Origin: Rhizobium indicum
GTDB lineage: Bacteria > Pseudomonadota > Alphaproteobacteria > Rhizobiales > Rhizobiaceae
Assembly: GCF_005862305.2 (NCBI RefSeq)
Contig: NZ_CP054021.1
Span: 2,418,001-2,482,000 of the forward strand
Length of the DNA stretch: 64,000 nt
Reading direction: 5' to 3'
Below, piece by piece: positions 14,732 to 23,629 of this stretch. Both the position numbers and the translations under genes were made by a program. The stretch's first letter is position 1, and every line of letters starts with the position of its first letter. The notes below the pieces were generated by a model. That model saw only the letters and a list, made by a program, of their open reading frames with translations, ran no database searches and was not told the origin of the DNA.

Positions 14732-15679
14732 ATGATCCCACTCCTCGCCCGCCGCTTCGCCGGTCTCATCGTCACGCTCGTCGTCGTCTCGCTGCTGATC
14801 TTTGCCGTCATGGACCTTCTGCCCGGCGATCCCGCCTCGATCATGCTCGGCACCTCGGCAACACCGGAAACCCTTGCAGCGCTCCGTGACAGTCTCGGCC
14901 TCGAGCAGCCGCTGTTGCTGCGCTACGGGCAATGGTTGGCCGGCGTGCTCTCCGGCGATCTCGGCAATTCCCTGACCTATGGCGTACCGGTGGCAGGATT
15001 GATCGTCGAGCGGCTGGCGGTAACACTGCCGCTGGCGCTGATGGCGATCGTGCTTTCGGTGGCGATTGCCCTGCCGCTCGGCGTGCTGGCCGCCTCGCGC
15101 CGCGGCGGTATCTTCGACGTCATCGCGACGCTGTTTTCGCAGATCAGCATCGCCGTGCCCGCCTTCTGGGTGGCGCTGCTGTTGATCATCCTGTTTTCGA
15201 CGAAGCTCGGGCTGATGCCGGCCGGCGGCTTCCCGGGCTGGAGCTCCGGTCTGATGCCGGCATTGCAGGCGCTGGTTATGCCCGCCGTCGCGCTGGCGAT
15301 GCCGCAGGCGGGCGTGTTGACGCGGGTGGCGCGCTCGGCTGTGCTTGACACGATGCACGAGGATTTTGCCCGCACCGCGGTCGCCAAAGGGCTGTCACGC
15401 AGTGCGGTGCTTTGGCACCATATCGTGCCGAATGCGCTGATCCCGATCCTGACGATGATCGGGTTGCAATTCACCTTTCTCGTCGCCGGCGCGGTGCTGG
15501 TGGAAAACGTCTTCAACCTGCCCGGCCTCGGACGGCTCGCGCTTCAGGCGCTCTCCCAGCGCGACATCATCGTGATGCAGGATGTCGTGCTGTTCTTCGC
15601 AGGCCTGGTCATCGTGATGAATTTCATTGTCGATCTCTCTTATCTGGCGATCGATCCCAGGATGAGAAAGGCGGCCTGA
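14732..15679 (+). CDS. ABC transporter permease, DppB/OppB type
   Basis: 315 residues from ATG 14732 (a GTG at 14723 is also in frame). It has the long N-terminal helix typical of DppB proteins (LARRFAGLIVTLVVVSLL), the LPGDPASIML segment, five further helices, and the transport-ATPase contact loop near FARTAVAKGLSRSAVLWHHIVPNA. The C-terminus ENVFNLPGLGRLALQAL is the DppB signature. It forms the inner-membrane channel with the next gene. No ribosome-binding site stands out, and the 144-base palindromic element separates it from the binding-protein gene. Confidence 0.92.
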   Translation: MIPLLARRFAGLIVTLVVVSLLIFAVMDLLPGDPASIMLGTSATPETLAALRDSLGLEQPLLLRYGQWLAGVLSGDLGNSLTYGVPVAGLIVERLAVTLPLALMAIVLSVAIALPLGVLAASRRGGIFDVIATLFSQISIAVPAFWVALLLIILFSTKLGLMPAGGFPGWSSGLMPALQALVMPAVALAMPQAGVLTRVARSAVLDTMHEDFARTAVAKGLSRSAVLWHHIVPNALIPILTMIGLQFTFLVAGAVLVENVFNLPGLGRLALQALSQRDIIVMQDVVLFFAGLVIVMNFIVDLSYLAIDPRMRKAA

Positions 15680-15682
15680 CGC

Positions 15683-16546
15683 ATGGCACCGATCGCATCC
15701 ACCGCAATTGCCAGCCGCCGTCGGGTCTTTATACTTAGCCGGCGAATGAATCTGATTTCAGGAGCTGTGATCATCGGCCTGCTCACCACCGTTGCGCTGC
15801 TGTCGCTCGTCTGGACGCCGCTGCCGCCGGCTAAAATGCAGATCATCCACAAATTGCAGCCGCCGCTTGCCTTCGGCCTGCTCGGCACGGACCAGTTCGG
15901 CCGCGATGTGCTTTCGATGCTGATGGCGGGCTGCTGGAATTCGCTGTCGATCGCCATCACAGCGGTTACGATCGGCGGGACGCTCGGCTCGATATCAGGC
16001 ATTTCGGCGGCGGCAATCCGCGGTCCCTTCGAAGCGCTGCTGATGCGCATTTGCGACGTCATCTTCGCGCTGCCGCCGATCCTGTCGGCCATGGTGCTCG
16101 GCGCCTTTCTCGGGCCAGGGCGGTTCACCGCGATCACCGCAATCGCCGTCTTCATGATCCCGGTCTTTGCCCGCGTCACACTCGCGACTTCGCTGCAGGC
16201 CTGGAGCCGCGACTATGTGACGGCGGCGCGCGCGATCGGCAATACGCGCCTGACCATTTCGCTGCGCCATGTGCTGCCGAATATCGCCAGCCAGATCATC
16301 GTGCATGGCGCGATTCAGCTGGGGCTGGCGATCCTGACCGAAGCGGGTCTCAGCTTCCTCGGACTCGGCATGGCACCGCCGGCGCCGACCTGGGGCCGGA
16401 TGCTTGCCGATGCGCAAACCTATCTGGCGCTCGCCCCCTGGCTGGCGATCCTGCCCGGCCTTGCCATCGCGCTCACCGTCTTCGGCTTCAACATGCTCGG
16501 CGACGGTTTGCGCGATCTGCTCGACCCGCGTGAGGCGAGCCGCTGA
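15683..16546 (+). CDS. ABC transporter permease, DppC/OppC type
   Basis: 287 residues starting three bases after the DppB-type gene, so translation is probably coupled. It shows the DppC-type opening helix (RRMNLISGAVIIGLL), LLGTDQFGRDVLSMLMAG, and the ATPase contact loop WSRDYVTAARAIGNTRLTISLRHVLPN. The end has GLSFLGLGMAPPAPTWGRML. It pairs with the preceding permease. The next gene downstream is an amidase, not the DppD/DppF ATPases normally found at this place. Confidence 0.93.
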   Translation: MAPIASTAIASRRRVFILSRRMNLISGAVIIGLLTTVALLSLVWTPLPPAKMQIIHKLQPPLAFGLLGTDQFGRDVLSMLMAGCWNSLSIAITAVTIGGTLGSISGISAAAIRGPFEALLMRICDVIFALPPILSAMVLGAFLGPGRFTAITAIAVFMIPVFARVTLATSLQAWSRDYVTAARAIGNTRLTISLRHVLPNIASQIIVHGAIQLGLAILTEAGLSFLGLGMAPPAPTWGRMLADAQTYLALAPWLAILPGLAIALTVFGFNMLGDGLRDLLDPREASR

Positions 16547-16582
16547 TGTCCTCCCAGGTCGAAAAGCCCGAAAGACCATGCC

Positions 16583-17974
16583 ATGACCGAAACCGACCTT
16601 ACCATCCACGAACTCAGGCAGCGCTTCGCCGATAAGAGCCTCTCCCCTCTCGAATACTGGCTCGCCCTCGAAGACCGTATTGCCGCCTGGGAGCCGTCGA
16701 TTTCGGCACTCTACCTCTACGATCCGGCATCGGCGCGCGCCCAGGCGAAAGCGTCGACGGAGCGCTGGGCGAAGGCAGAAACGCTAGGCCCCCTCGACGG
16801 CATCCCGGTGACGCTGAAGGAACTGATCGCCACGAAGGGCCAGCCGGTGCCATCAGGCACGAGGGCAGTGGAACTGAAGCCGGCAGAGGCCGACGCACCG
16901 GCCGCCGCGCGGCTGCGGGAAGACGGCGCGGTGATCTTCGCCAAGACCACCTGCCCCGATTACGGCATGCTTTCCTCCGGACTTTCGAGCTTTCATCCTC
17001 TCAGCCGCAATCCCTGGAACACCACACAGAATCCCGGCGGATCGAGTGCTGGGGCTTCCGCGGCGGCGGCGGCCGGCTACGGGCCGCTGCATATCGGCAC
17101 CGATATCGGCGGCTCGGTGCGCCTTCCCGCCGGCTGGACCGGCATCTTCGGCTTCAAACCGAGCCATGGACGCATTCCGGCCGATCCCTATTATGTCGGG
17201 CGCTGCGTCGGGCCGATGGCACGCACCGTCGAGGATGCGGCTTTTTCGATGGCGACGCTGTCACGGCCGGACTGGCGCGACGGCACCAGCCTGCCGCCGA
17301 ACGATTTCAACTGGATGGATCTCGACATCGACCTGTCGGGCATGAAGATCGGGTTGATGCTCGATGCCGGCTGCGGGCTTGCGGTGGACGACGAGATCAG
17401 GGCCGCGGTCGAAACGGCGGCGAAACAATTCGAGGCGGCCGGCGCGTCGATTCTATCGGTCCAGCCAGTGCTGACACGCGCGATGCTGGATGGGCTCGAC
17501 AATTTCTGGCGATCCCGGCTCTGGGGCGATATCGCCGATCTCGACGACAACAGGCGCAACAGCATCCTGCCTTATATCAGGGATTGGGCGAAGGGCGGCG
17601 CCGACATCCGCGGCATCGATGCGGTCAGAGGCTTCAACCAGACGATCGAGATGCGCAAGAGCTGCGGACGGCTGTTCACCGAGGTCGACGCCCTGCTTTC
17701 GCCGACCAATCCGATCATCTCCTATCCGGCCGAATGGGCATCTCCGACCAATGATCCGGCCCTGCCGTTCGAACATATCGGTTTCACGGTGCCGTGGAAC
17801 ATGTCGGAGCAGCCGGCCGCCTCGATCAATTGCGGTTTCTCCCGCTCGGGCATGCCGATCGGGTTGCAGATCGTCGGGCCGCGCTTCGACGACATGCGGG
17901 TGCTCAGACTGTCGAAGGCCTTCGAGGATTGGACGGGTGGAGTGAGATCGTGGCCGCAGCCTCCGATCGGCTGA
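16583..17974 (+). CDS. amidase signature family enzyme
   Basis: 463 residues. The amidase signature catalytic triad is visible: K79 in GIPVTLKELIA, the cis serine in PGGSSAGASA (154/155) and the nucleophile S178 in GTDIGGSVRLPAG. These hydrolases cut carboxamides. The gene follows the two permease genes by 36 bases and is likely cotranscribed, so the imported compound probably carries an amide group. The last codon abuts the stop of the convergent NlpC/P60 gene with no gap. It is shorter than GatA, and no gatB or gatC is adjacent, so a tRNA amidotransferase role is unlikely. Confidence 0.92.
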   Translation: MTETDLTIHELRQRFADKSLSPLEYWLALEDRIAAWEPSISALYLYDPASARAQAKASTERWAKAETLGPLDGIPVTLKELIATKGQPVPSGTRAVELKPAEADAPAAARLREDGAVIFAKTTCPDYGMLSSGLSSFHPLSRNPWNTTQNPGGSSAGASAAAAAGYGPLHIGTDIGGSVRLPAGWTGIFGFKPSHGRIPADPYYVGRCVGPMARTVEDAAFSMATLSRPDWRDGTSLPPNDFNWMDLDIDLSGMKIGLMLDAGCGLAVDDEIRAAVETAAKQFEAAGASILSVQPVLTRAMLDGLDNFWRSRLWGDIADLDDNRRNSILPYIRDWAKGGADIRGIDAVRGFNQTIEMRKSCGRLFTEVDALLSPTNPIISYPAEWASPTNDPALPFEHIGFTVPWNMSEQPAASINCGFSRSGMPIGLQIVGPRFDDMRVLRLSKAFEDWTGGVRSWPQPPIG

Positions 17975-18832
17975 TCAGCTGATCGGGCGGCGATAGCCGG
18001 TGGGTTGCTCGTAGAGCCAACCGATGCGCTCGACCGTGGCCTCGAAATTCTCGCGCGCTACCGTCATGCTATGGCCGTTGGCGTGCAGAATGGTTTCCTG
18101 ATCTTCGAAGACGGCGACATGACCCTTCCAGAATACCAGGTCGCCGCGGCGGACTTCGGAGCGAGCGATCGGCTGGCCGAGACCTGCCGCCTGCAGGTCG
18201 GCATCGCGCGGCGCGGCTCTGCCCGTCATCAGCATCGCCAGCTGGACGAGGCCGGAGCAATCGATACCGAGGCCGGAACGTCCGCCCCAGAGGTAGGGCG
18301 TTTCCAGGAAACGGGCGACGATCTCCACGTAATCGGCGCCATCGAGAGCGCCGATCGGCTGGACGTGCTTGGCAAAGATCGCCGTTCCGTCCTCGAGCAC
18401 GACGTAGCGATTGCCGCGCGCTTCCGCCTCGCCGGCGACATGAACGCGGCTTCCCATCGACACGATGGCCTGGTGGGGCTTGCGCAGTTCCGGTTCGGGA
18501 TAGAGGAAGGTGCGCTGGACGGTGACGATATGGGTCGGCGCCGGGCTGCTTTCTAAGAGCGCGTCCGCCGCGACATAACCGACATAACCGTCCGAGGCCG
18601 CCTTCACCCAGCACCAGCCGTCGGCGCGATCGAAAACCGCCACATCCTCGCCAAGAAGCAGTTCCGTATCGATGCCGCGGGCAAGGTCCGGTTCAGGGCG
18701 CACGGCCAGGACAGGAACGGCGACACGCGCCGGCGCGCCTTTCACAAAGCGCAACGCCTCGACCTTGCCTTCGAGGCCGGCTTCCGCGAGATCGGGCCGG
18801 TAGGCATGTAGGCGGCGGTCGAGCATCGTCAT
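17975..18832 (-). CDS. NlpC/P60 peptidase with SH3-like domains
   Basis: About 285 residues. AAGGA touches the first ATG (18838) but sits five bases before the ATG at 18832, which I therefore prefer. The first 160 residues form SH3-like modules (DRADGWCWVKAASDGYVGYV). The NlpC/P60 domain follows with the catalytic cysteine in GIDCSGLVQLA (about residue 192), the histidine in WKGHVAVF and a third polar residue in LHANGHS. This is the YkfC-type plan of gamma-D-glutamyl-diaminoacid endopeptidases, which cut murein peptides. No signal peptide is seen, so it probably works on imported fragments in the cytoplasm. It follows a MarR-like gene closely. Confidence 0.9.
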   Translation of the reverse strand: MTMLDRRLHAYRPDLAEAGLEGKVEALRFVKGAPARVAVPVLAVRPEPDLARGIDTELLLGEDVAVFDRADGWCWVKAASDGYVGYVAADALLESSPAPTHIVTVQRTFLYPEPELRKPHQAIVSMGSRVHVAGEAEARGNRYVVLEDGTAIFAKHVQPIGALDGADYVEIVARFLETPYLWGGRSGLGIDCSGLVQLAMLMTGRAAPRDADLQAAGLGQPIARSEVRRGDLVFWKGHVAVFEDQETILHANGHSMTVARENFEATVERIGWLYEQPTGYRRPIS

Positions 18833-18843
18833 TCGCATTCCTT

Positions 18844-19194
18844 TCAGATCGGCAGCCGGCGGGCCTGATCTCGGATGAGATCGCCGAGCTTTTCCAGGTA
18901 AAGCGCGCCGCCGACGGTGCGCTTGATGATCACGTTGCGCCGGTCGGCATCGTCGCGCACGCGATCGACCAGGCCCATCTCGCCCATCGTGTCCAAGGCG
19001 CGGGTAATGACCGGCTTGGTGACCTCAAGCGTGGCGGCAAGCCCGCGCACCGTGTGCGGCGGCGGCACCAGATAAATATGCAGCAGGATCGCCATCTGGC
19101 GCAACGTCAAATCGCGATCGTCGTGGCGGACCTGATCGAGCGCCGCGCCATGCCAGAGCCCCAGCGCCTGCGAGGCGGTCAGTTCGATCGGCAC
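18844..19194 (-). CDS. MarR-like winged-helix regulator
   Basis: 116 residues. The core is a winged helix: LTLRQMAILLHIYL, then TVRGLAATLEVTKPVITRALDTMGEMGLVDRVRDDADRRN, with the DxxDRR wing motif of MarR proteins. It is short, with little beyond the DNA-binding domain. It lies immediately upstream of the NlpC/P60 gene on the same strand, so the two form an operon. The natural inference is control of murein-peptide use, but no effector can be named. Confidence 0.85.
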   Translation of the reverse strand: MPIELTASQALGLWHGAALDQVRHDDRDLTLRQMAILLHIYLVPPPHTVRGLAATLEVTKPVITRALDTMGEMGLVDRVRDDADRRNVIIKRTVGGALYLEKLGDLIRDQARRLPI

Positions 19195-19372
19195 GGCCCC
19201 TCCGGAAGATCGTTACGCTAACGTTTCATTTTCCGGTAGTTGCCATGCACATGCAAGAGGCGCTGGAAATTGCCGCCCGGCAGGGTGAATAAAATTCTAA
19301 CGATCAGCAGCGAGGCGCAGCGCGTGAACAGAGATCATGCGATGCGCCTCAACGCTTATTTCTGACAGGGCG

Positions 19373-20764
19373 TCAGCGCAAGCTTTCGCGGATATGGTGA
19401 AAGAGCGCGCGGATCGCCTGTGCCTCGCCGCCGCCCGGCGAATGTGGTCGTTCGGCTTGAGCCCAGCCGTAAATGTCGAAATGCGCCCAGCTCTTCGCCT
19501 TGCTGACGAAACGCTTAAGGAAGAGGGCTGCGGTAATCGCCCCCGCCATGCCGCCGGCGGGTGCATTGGTAAGGTCGGCGAATTTGGTGCGGATATCCTT
19601 TTCGTAGCCGGAATAGAGCGGCAGGCGCCAGATCGGATCGTCGGTTTCCAGGCTCGCTTCGGTCAGGTCATGCGCCAGATTGGCGTCATCGGTGAAGAAG
19701 GGCGGGAGATCCGGGCCAAGGGCAACGCGGGCAGCGCCGGTCAGCGTCGCCATGTCGATCAGCAGATCGGGCTCTTCCTCGTCGGCATAGGCAAGCGCAT
19801 CGGCAAGGATCAAACGGCCTTCGGCGTCGGTATTGTCGATCTGGACGGTCAGGCCTTTGCGGCTCCGATAGATGTCGCCGGGCCGGAAGGCATTGGACGA
19901 GATCGCGTTTTCTACGACAGGGACGATGACGCGCAGGTCGACCTTCAGCTTGGCGTCCATGATCATCAGGGCAAGCCCCATGACATTCGCCGCCCCGCCC
20001 ATGTCCTTCTTCATCAGCAGCATCGAGGCGGCAGGCTTGATGTCGAGACCGCCGGTATCGAAGCAGACACCCTTGCCGACGAGCGTCACCTTGCGATGGC
20101 CCTTCTTGCCCCAGCGCAGCTCGAGAAGGCGCGGCGCATCGGCGCTGGCGCGGCCGACGGTATGGACCAGCGGAAAGTTCTGCTTGAGCAGGTCGTCGCC
20201 CGATATAACCGATATCTCCGCCTTGTAATGTTCGGCCAGGCCGCGGAAAACGGCCTCGAGCTGGTTCGGCCCCATATCATTCGTCGGTGTATTGATCAGG
20301 TCGCGGGCGAGAAAGACGCCGGCAAGCTGGCGCTTGATGTCGGCGGCGTCGGCATCGCGGGGGATCATCAGCGTCGCCGCCGGCGATTTTTCGGATTTGT
20401 AACGGTCGAAACGGTAGCTGCCGAGGCCAAAGCCGAGGGCCAGGCGATTTGCCGTCAGCGGCGCGGTCTCAATGTGCCAGTCGCCGGCCGGCAGCGCACG
20501 GGCGAGCCTGCCGGTAATGTAAGGCTGCTCGGATGGATTGGTGCCGAGGCCGTAAAGCGCGCCGCCGAGATGGCCTTCGGCCGTCGGAATCAGCAGCAGC
20601 GACCCGCTTTCGGCCTTGTAGCCTGCCCTGCGCGCCCAATTGAGCGCGATCGGATCGATCGTGCCGGTCTCGATATGGGCAGGCGTAACGGCAAAGATCG
20701 GCAGCGTCGAACCGCCCTTCGTGTTGAAAGGAGTCGGTCTCTCGATAAACTGATAGGGGGCCAT
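19373..20764 (-). CDS. leucyl aminopeptidase, M17 family
   Basis: 463 residues. The C-terminal catalytic domain carries the di-metal and active-site motifs: VGKGVCFDTGGLDIKP, MKKDMGGAANVMG, VVENAISSNAFRPGDI and the M17 signature NTDAEGRLILADAL. The N-terminal 160 residues are the usual less conserved domain. It removes N-terminal residues from peptides in the cytoplasm. It runs in the same direction as the MarR-like and NlpC/P60 genes but 178 bases upstream of them. In many rhizobia an M17 peptidase and an NlpC/P60 protein are neighbours, consistent with a shared job in murein-peptide breakdown. Confidence 0.95.
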   Translation of the reverse strand: MAPYQFIERPTPFNTKGGSTLPIFAVTPAHIETGTIDPIALNWARRAGYKAESGSLLLIPTAEGHLGGALYGLGTNPSEQPYITGRLARALPAGDWHIETAPLTANRLALGFGLGSYRFDRYKSEKSPAATLMIPRDADAADIKRQLAGVFLARDLINTPTNDMGPNQLEAVFRGLAEHYKAEISVISGDDLLKQNFPLVHTVGRASADAPRLLELRWGKKGHRKVTLVGKGVCFDTGGLDIKPAASMLLMKKDMGGAANVMGLALMIMDAKLKVDLRVIVPVVENAISSNAFRPGDIYRSRKGLTVQIDNTDAEGRLILADALAYADEEEPDLLIDMATLTGAARVALGPDLPPFFTDDANLAHDLTEASLETDDPIWRLPLYSGYEKDIRTKFADLTNAPAGGMAGAITAALFLKRFVSKAKSWAHFDIYGWAQAERPHSPGGGEAQAIRALFHHIRESLR

Positions 20765-20908
20765 GATTGTCCTTCGGCGGTCGCAAGGAATCGTTCCTTA
20801 ACGGTCTGTTAGGGTTAACAGACTATTGCTGGAGCGAAGATTACGCGTCAAACCTTTCCCTGTTCCGCTTCGAGGTCAGGCGCCGATTTCGGAATCCAGG
20901 AACGCGCC

Positions 20909-21745
20909 ATGCCTGCCTCGCTCACCACCACATTCACGAATCGTATCCTGCAGGGCGCTGCGGCATCGCTGCTGGTCCTGGCACTTGCCGGTTGCTCGAC
21001 GACCAAGGACCGGATGACAACGGGCTCGGTACCGAAACTCACCAAGCCGGTCGAAGAGATGGACGCGACCGAGCTGCGCTCGGCGACGGACCGGCTCGGC
21101 CAGGCCTATGAAAAGAACCCGCGCGATCCCGTCACCGGCGTCAACTACGCCAATCTGCTGCGCATGAACGGTCGCGACACGCAGGCGCTCGCCGTCATGC
21201 AGCAGGTGGCGATCGCCAATCCCGGCGACCGCAACGTGCTGGCCGCCTACGGCAAGGCGCAGGCGGCGGCCGGCCAGTTTCAGCAGGCGCTCGACACGAT
21301 CGGCCGCGCCCAGACGCCGGACCGTCCGGACTGGAAGCTGATCTCGGCCCAAGGCGCTATCCTCGACCAGATGGGTCGAGCAAGCGATGCCCGGCAGCGC
21401 TACCGCGACGCGCTCGACATCCAGCCGAACGAGCCCTCCATCCTTTCCAACCTCGGCATGTCCTACGTGCTGACCGGCGATCTGCGCACGGCCGAAACCT
21501 ACCTGCGCTCCGCCGCCAACCAGCCGACCGCCGACAGCCGCGTCAGGCAGAACCTTGCCCTGGTCGTCGGTCTGCAGGGGCGTTTCCCGGAAGCCGAACA
21601 GATCGCTAGGCGCGAACTTTCGCCGCAGCAGGCCGATGCCAATGTCGCCTATCTCAGAGGCATGCTCTCGCAGCAGAATTCCTGGCAGAAACTCGCCGCC
21701 AAGGACAAGACGCCGCAAGCAGCAGGCGACAGCAGCACCAACTGA
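20909..21745 (+). CDS. tadD: Tad pilus assembly lipoprotein with TPR repeats
   Basis: 278 residues. A lipoprotein signal ends in LALAGC (cysteine near residue 29). At least four tetratricopeptide units follow from about residue 60 to 240, for example TGVNYANLLRMNGRDTQALAVMQQ and ILSNLGMSYVLTGDLRTAETYLR. TadD is the outer-membrane-associated TPR protein that helps assemble the Tad secretin. It lies about 0.9 kb from tadC, in the opposite orientation. Low-complexity Gln/Ala-rich C-terminus. Confidence 0.87.
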   Translation: MPASLTTTFTNRILQGAAASLLVLALAGCSTTKDRMTTGSVPKLTKPVEEMDATELRSATDRLGQAYEKNPRDPVTGVNYANLLRMNGRDTQALAVMQQVAIANPGDRNVLAAYGKAQAAAGQFQQALDTIGRAQTPDRPDWKLISAQGAILDQMGRASDARQRYRDALDIQPNEPSILSNLGMSYVLTGDLRTAETYLRSAANQPTADSRVRQNLALVVGLQGRFPEAEQIARRELSPQQADANVAYLRGMLSQQNSWQKLAAKDKTPQAAGDSSTN

Positions 21746-21792
21746 CCGAATCATGTCGTCGAAAGGCTTACGCTTTCGGAGAGGTCCTGATC

Positions 21793-22425
21793 TTAGCGGG
21801 CGCTCAGGCCTGAAAGAATGAGACGCAAACCCAGGCCGCCCATGACGGCACCGGCGGCCCGGTCGATCCAGCCCTTGGCGGCAAGATAGAGACGCCGCGG
21901 ATGGCGGGCCGAAAAGGCGAAGGCCACGATCGAATACCACCCGGCCTCCACGGCAAAGACGCCGAGCGGCAGCGCGACGATGAGATCGAGCGGCACCGTC
22001 CTCGGCAGGAGTGCCGCAAAGAGGCTGGCATAGACGATGATGGTTTTCGGGTTGCTGATCTGGGTCAGCAGCGCAGTCATGAAGCTCAATCTCAGCGCGC
22101 GGTTGCCGTTGACGGCGTCAGAGACTTCGAGCGGCTGACCGGCGCTCCTCCAGATATTGACCGCGATATAGACGAGATAGGCGCCGCCTGCGACCTTCAG
22201 CAGGACATAGAGCCATTCGAACTGAGACAGCAGCGCCGTCAGCCCGGCAAGCGCCAGCACGGCAAAAACGACACCGCCGGCGCCCATGCCGAGTGCGGCC
22301 GCAAGGCCATCCAGCCTTGAACGCGAGATAGCGATCCTGGAGACGACGACGAAGCTCGGGCCGGGGCTCATCGCGCCGACGGCCAAGGCTGCCATGATGC
22401 TGATGAAAATGCCGGCAGAAGACAT
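21793..22425 (-). CDS. LysE/RhtB-family amino-acid exporter
   Basis: 210 residues from ATG 22425, preceded by AGAGAGG; the longer frame upstream has no hydrophobic character. The N-terminus has the family hallmark AVGAMSPGPSFVVVSR, and the middle has LTQISNPKTIIVYASLFA. Six membrane helices are expected. Members export lysine, homoserine, threonine or similar compounds. It lies between tadD and tadC, convergent with tadD, and has no known link to pilus formation, so it looks like an insertion into the tad locus. Confidence 0.9.
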   Translation of the reverse strand: MSSAGIFISIMAALAVGAMSPGPSFVVVSRIAISRSRLDGLAAALGMGAGGVVFAVLALAGLTALLSQFEWLYVLLKVAGGAYLVYIAVNIWRSAGQPLEVSDAVNGNRALRLSFMTALLTQISNPKTIIVYASLFAALLPRTVPLDLIVALPLGVFAVEAGWYSIVAFAFSARHPRRLYLAAKGWIDRAAGAVMGGLGLRLILSGLSAR

Positions 22426-22627
22426 CGGAGACCTCTCTCTTGGATTGAACGCGCGCCAGGGGCACTGCGGCTGCATCCGCGCGCTTGCCAATGGTCGTCC
22501 ATCCCGTTTACCAGCTATGCTGGCGGCGGTCACCCGTGATTGAAGGCTGCAGATCGGACCAATGGTCTTTGAGGCAACATCGCCTTCTGCCGAAAGCGGC
22601 ATCCGCTTTCCGGGGCTGGCGCAATCG

Positions 22628-23614
22628 TCAGAACTTGTCTGCCACCTGAATGCCGGCCGGACCGAGAATGACGGCGATCAGCACCGGCAGGAAGAACAGG
22701 ATCATCGGCACCGTCAGTTTCGGCGGCAGCGCGGCCGCCTTCTTTTCCGCCTCGTTCATACGCTCGTCGCGTCCTTCCTGGGCGAGAACGCGCAACGCCT
22801 GCGCGACCGGCGTGCCGTAGCGATCGGCCTGGATCAGCGCCTGAGTTACCGAACGCACCAACTCGATCTGGGTGCGCGTGGCAAGATTTTCGAGCGCCGC
22901 GCGGCGATCCGGCAGGAAGGAGAGTTCGGCCGTGGTCAGCACCATCTCCTCGGCGAGCGCCGGCGACTGTTCGCCGAGTTCTTCCGACACGCGGCGCATC
23001 GCGGCCTCGATCGAGATACCGGACTCGACGCAGATCAGCATCAGATCCAGCGCATCCGGCCAGGCGCGTTTGATCGAGTGCTGGCGCTTGCCCATGCGGT
23101 TGGAGATATAGATGTTTGGCGCGTAGAATCCGAGATAACCGACGCCGATGACGGCGAAGAGGCGGATCGGCGTGCCCTTTTCGGCGAGATTGCCGAGGCC
23201 GAAGACCCAGAAGGCAGCTAGCGCCAGGAAAAGGAAAGGCAGCAGGAAACGCGCCACCAGGAAGGTATTCAGCGCATTCTCCGAACGGAAACCGGCGGCA
23301 CGCAGCTTGTTGACCGTGTTTTCGTCGACCAGCGCCTTGCGCAGGTTGAAGCGCTCGACGATCTGACGGACCGAGCGGTTATTCTGGCTCCTGAGCGAGG
23401 CCTTGCCGGCGCCGGTTTCCGTGTTCATGCGGGCGCGTTCGCGGGCACGGATCTGTTCGCGCTCTGTGGAAACAGCCTTCATGCGCTTGTTCAGATCGCC
23501 GCGCTCGAAGAAGGGAACGGCAATCGTGTAAAAAGTGGCGAAGACGGCGATCGCGACGAGAAGGGCGATCAGCATGCTCGGATTGGTCAGCGTTGCGGCA
23601 AGATCCTGCGACAT
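22628..23614 (-). CDS. tadC: Tad pilus inner-membrane protein TadC
   Basis: 328 residues. The N-terminal membrane helix is followed by a cytoplasmic region, then two helices with VARFLLPFLFLALAAFWVFG. The GspF-like four-helix domain has ALDLMLICVESGISIEAAMRRVSEE, and the end carries LTVPMILFFLPVLIAVILGPAG. This is the T2SS protein F fold of TadC. It starts 15 bases after the tadB stop in the same operon and should form the inner-membrane platform with TadB. Confidence 0.93.
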   Translation of the reverse strand: MSQDLAATLTNPSMLIALLVAIAVFATFYTIAVPFFERGDLNKRMKAVSTEREQIRARERARMNTETGAGKASLRSQNNRSVRQIVERFNLRKALVDENTVNKLRAAGFRSENALNTFLVARFLLPFLFLALAAFWVFGLGNLAEKGTPIRLFAVIGVGYLGFYAPNIYISNRMGKRQHSIKRAWPDALDLMLICVESGISIEAAMRRVSEELGEQSPALAEEMVLTTAELSFLPDRRAALENLATRTQIELVRSVTQALIQADRYGTPVAQALRVLAQEGRDERMNEAEKKAAALPPKLTVPMILFFLPVLIAVILGPAGIQVADKF

Positions 23615-23629
23615 GGTGCTTCCTTCCGG

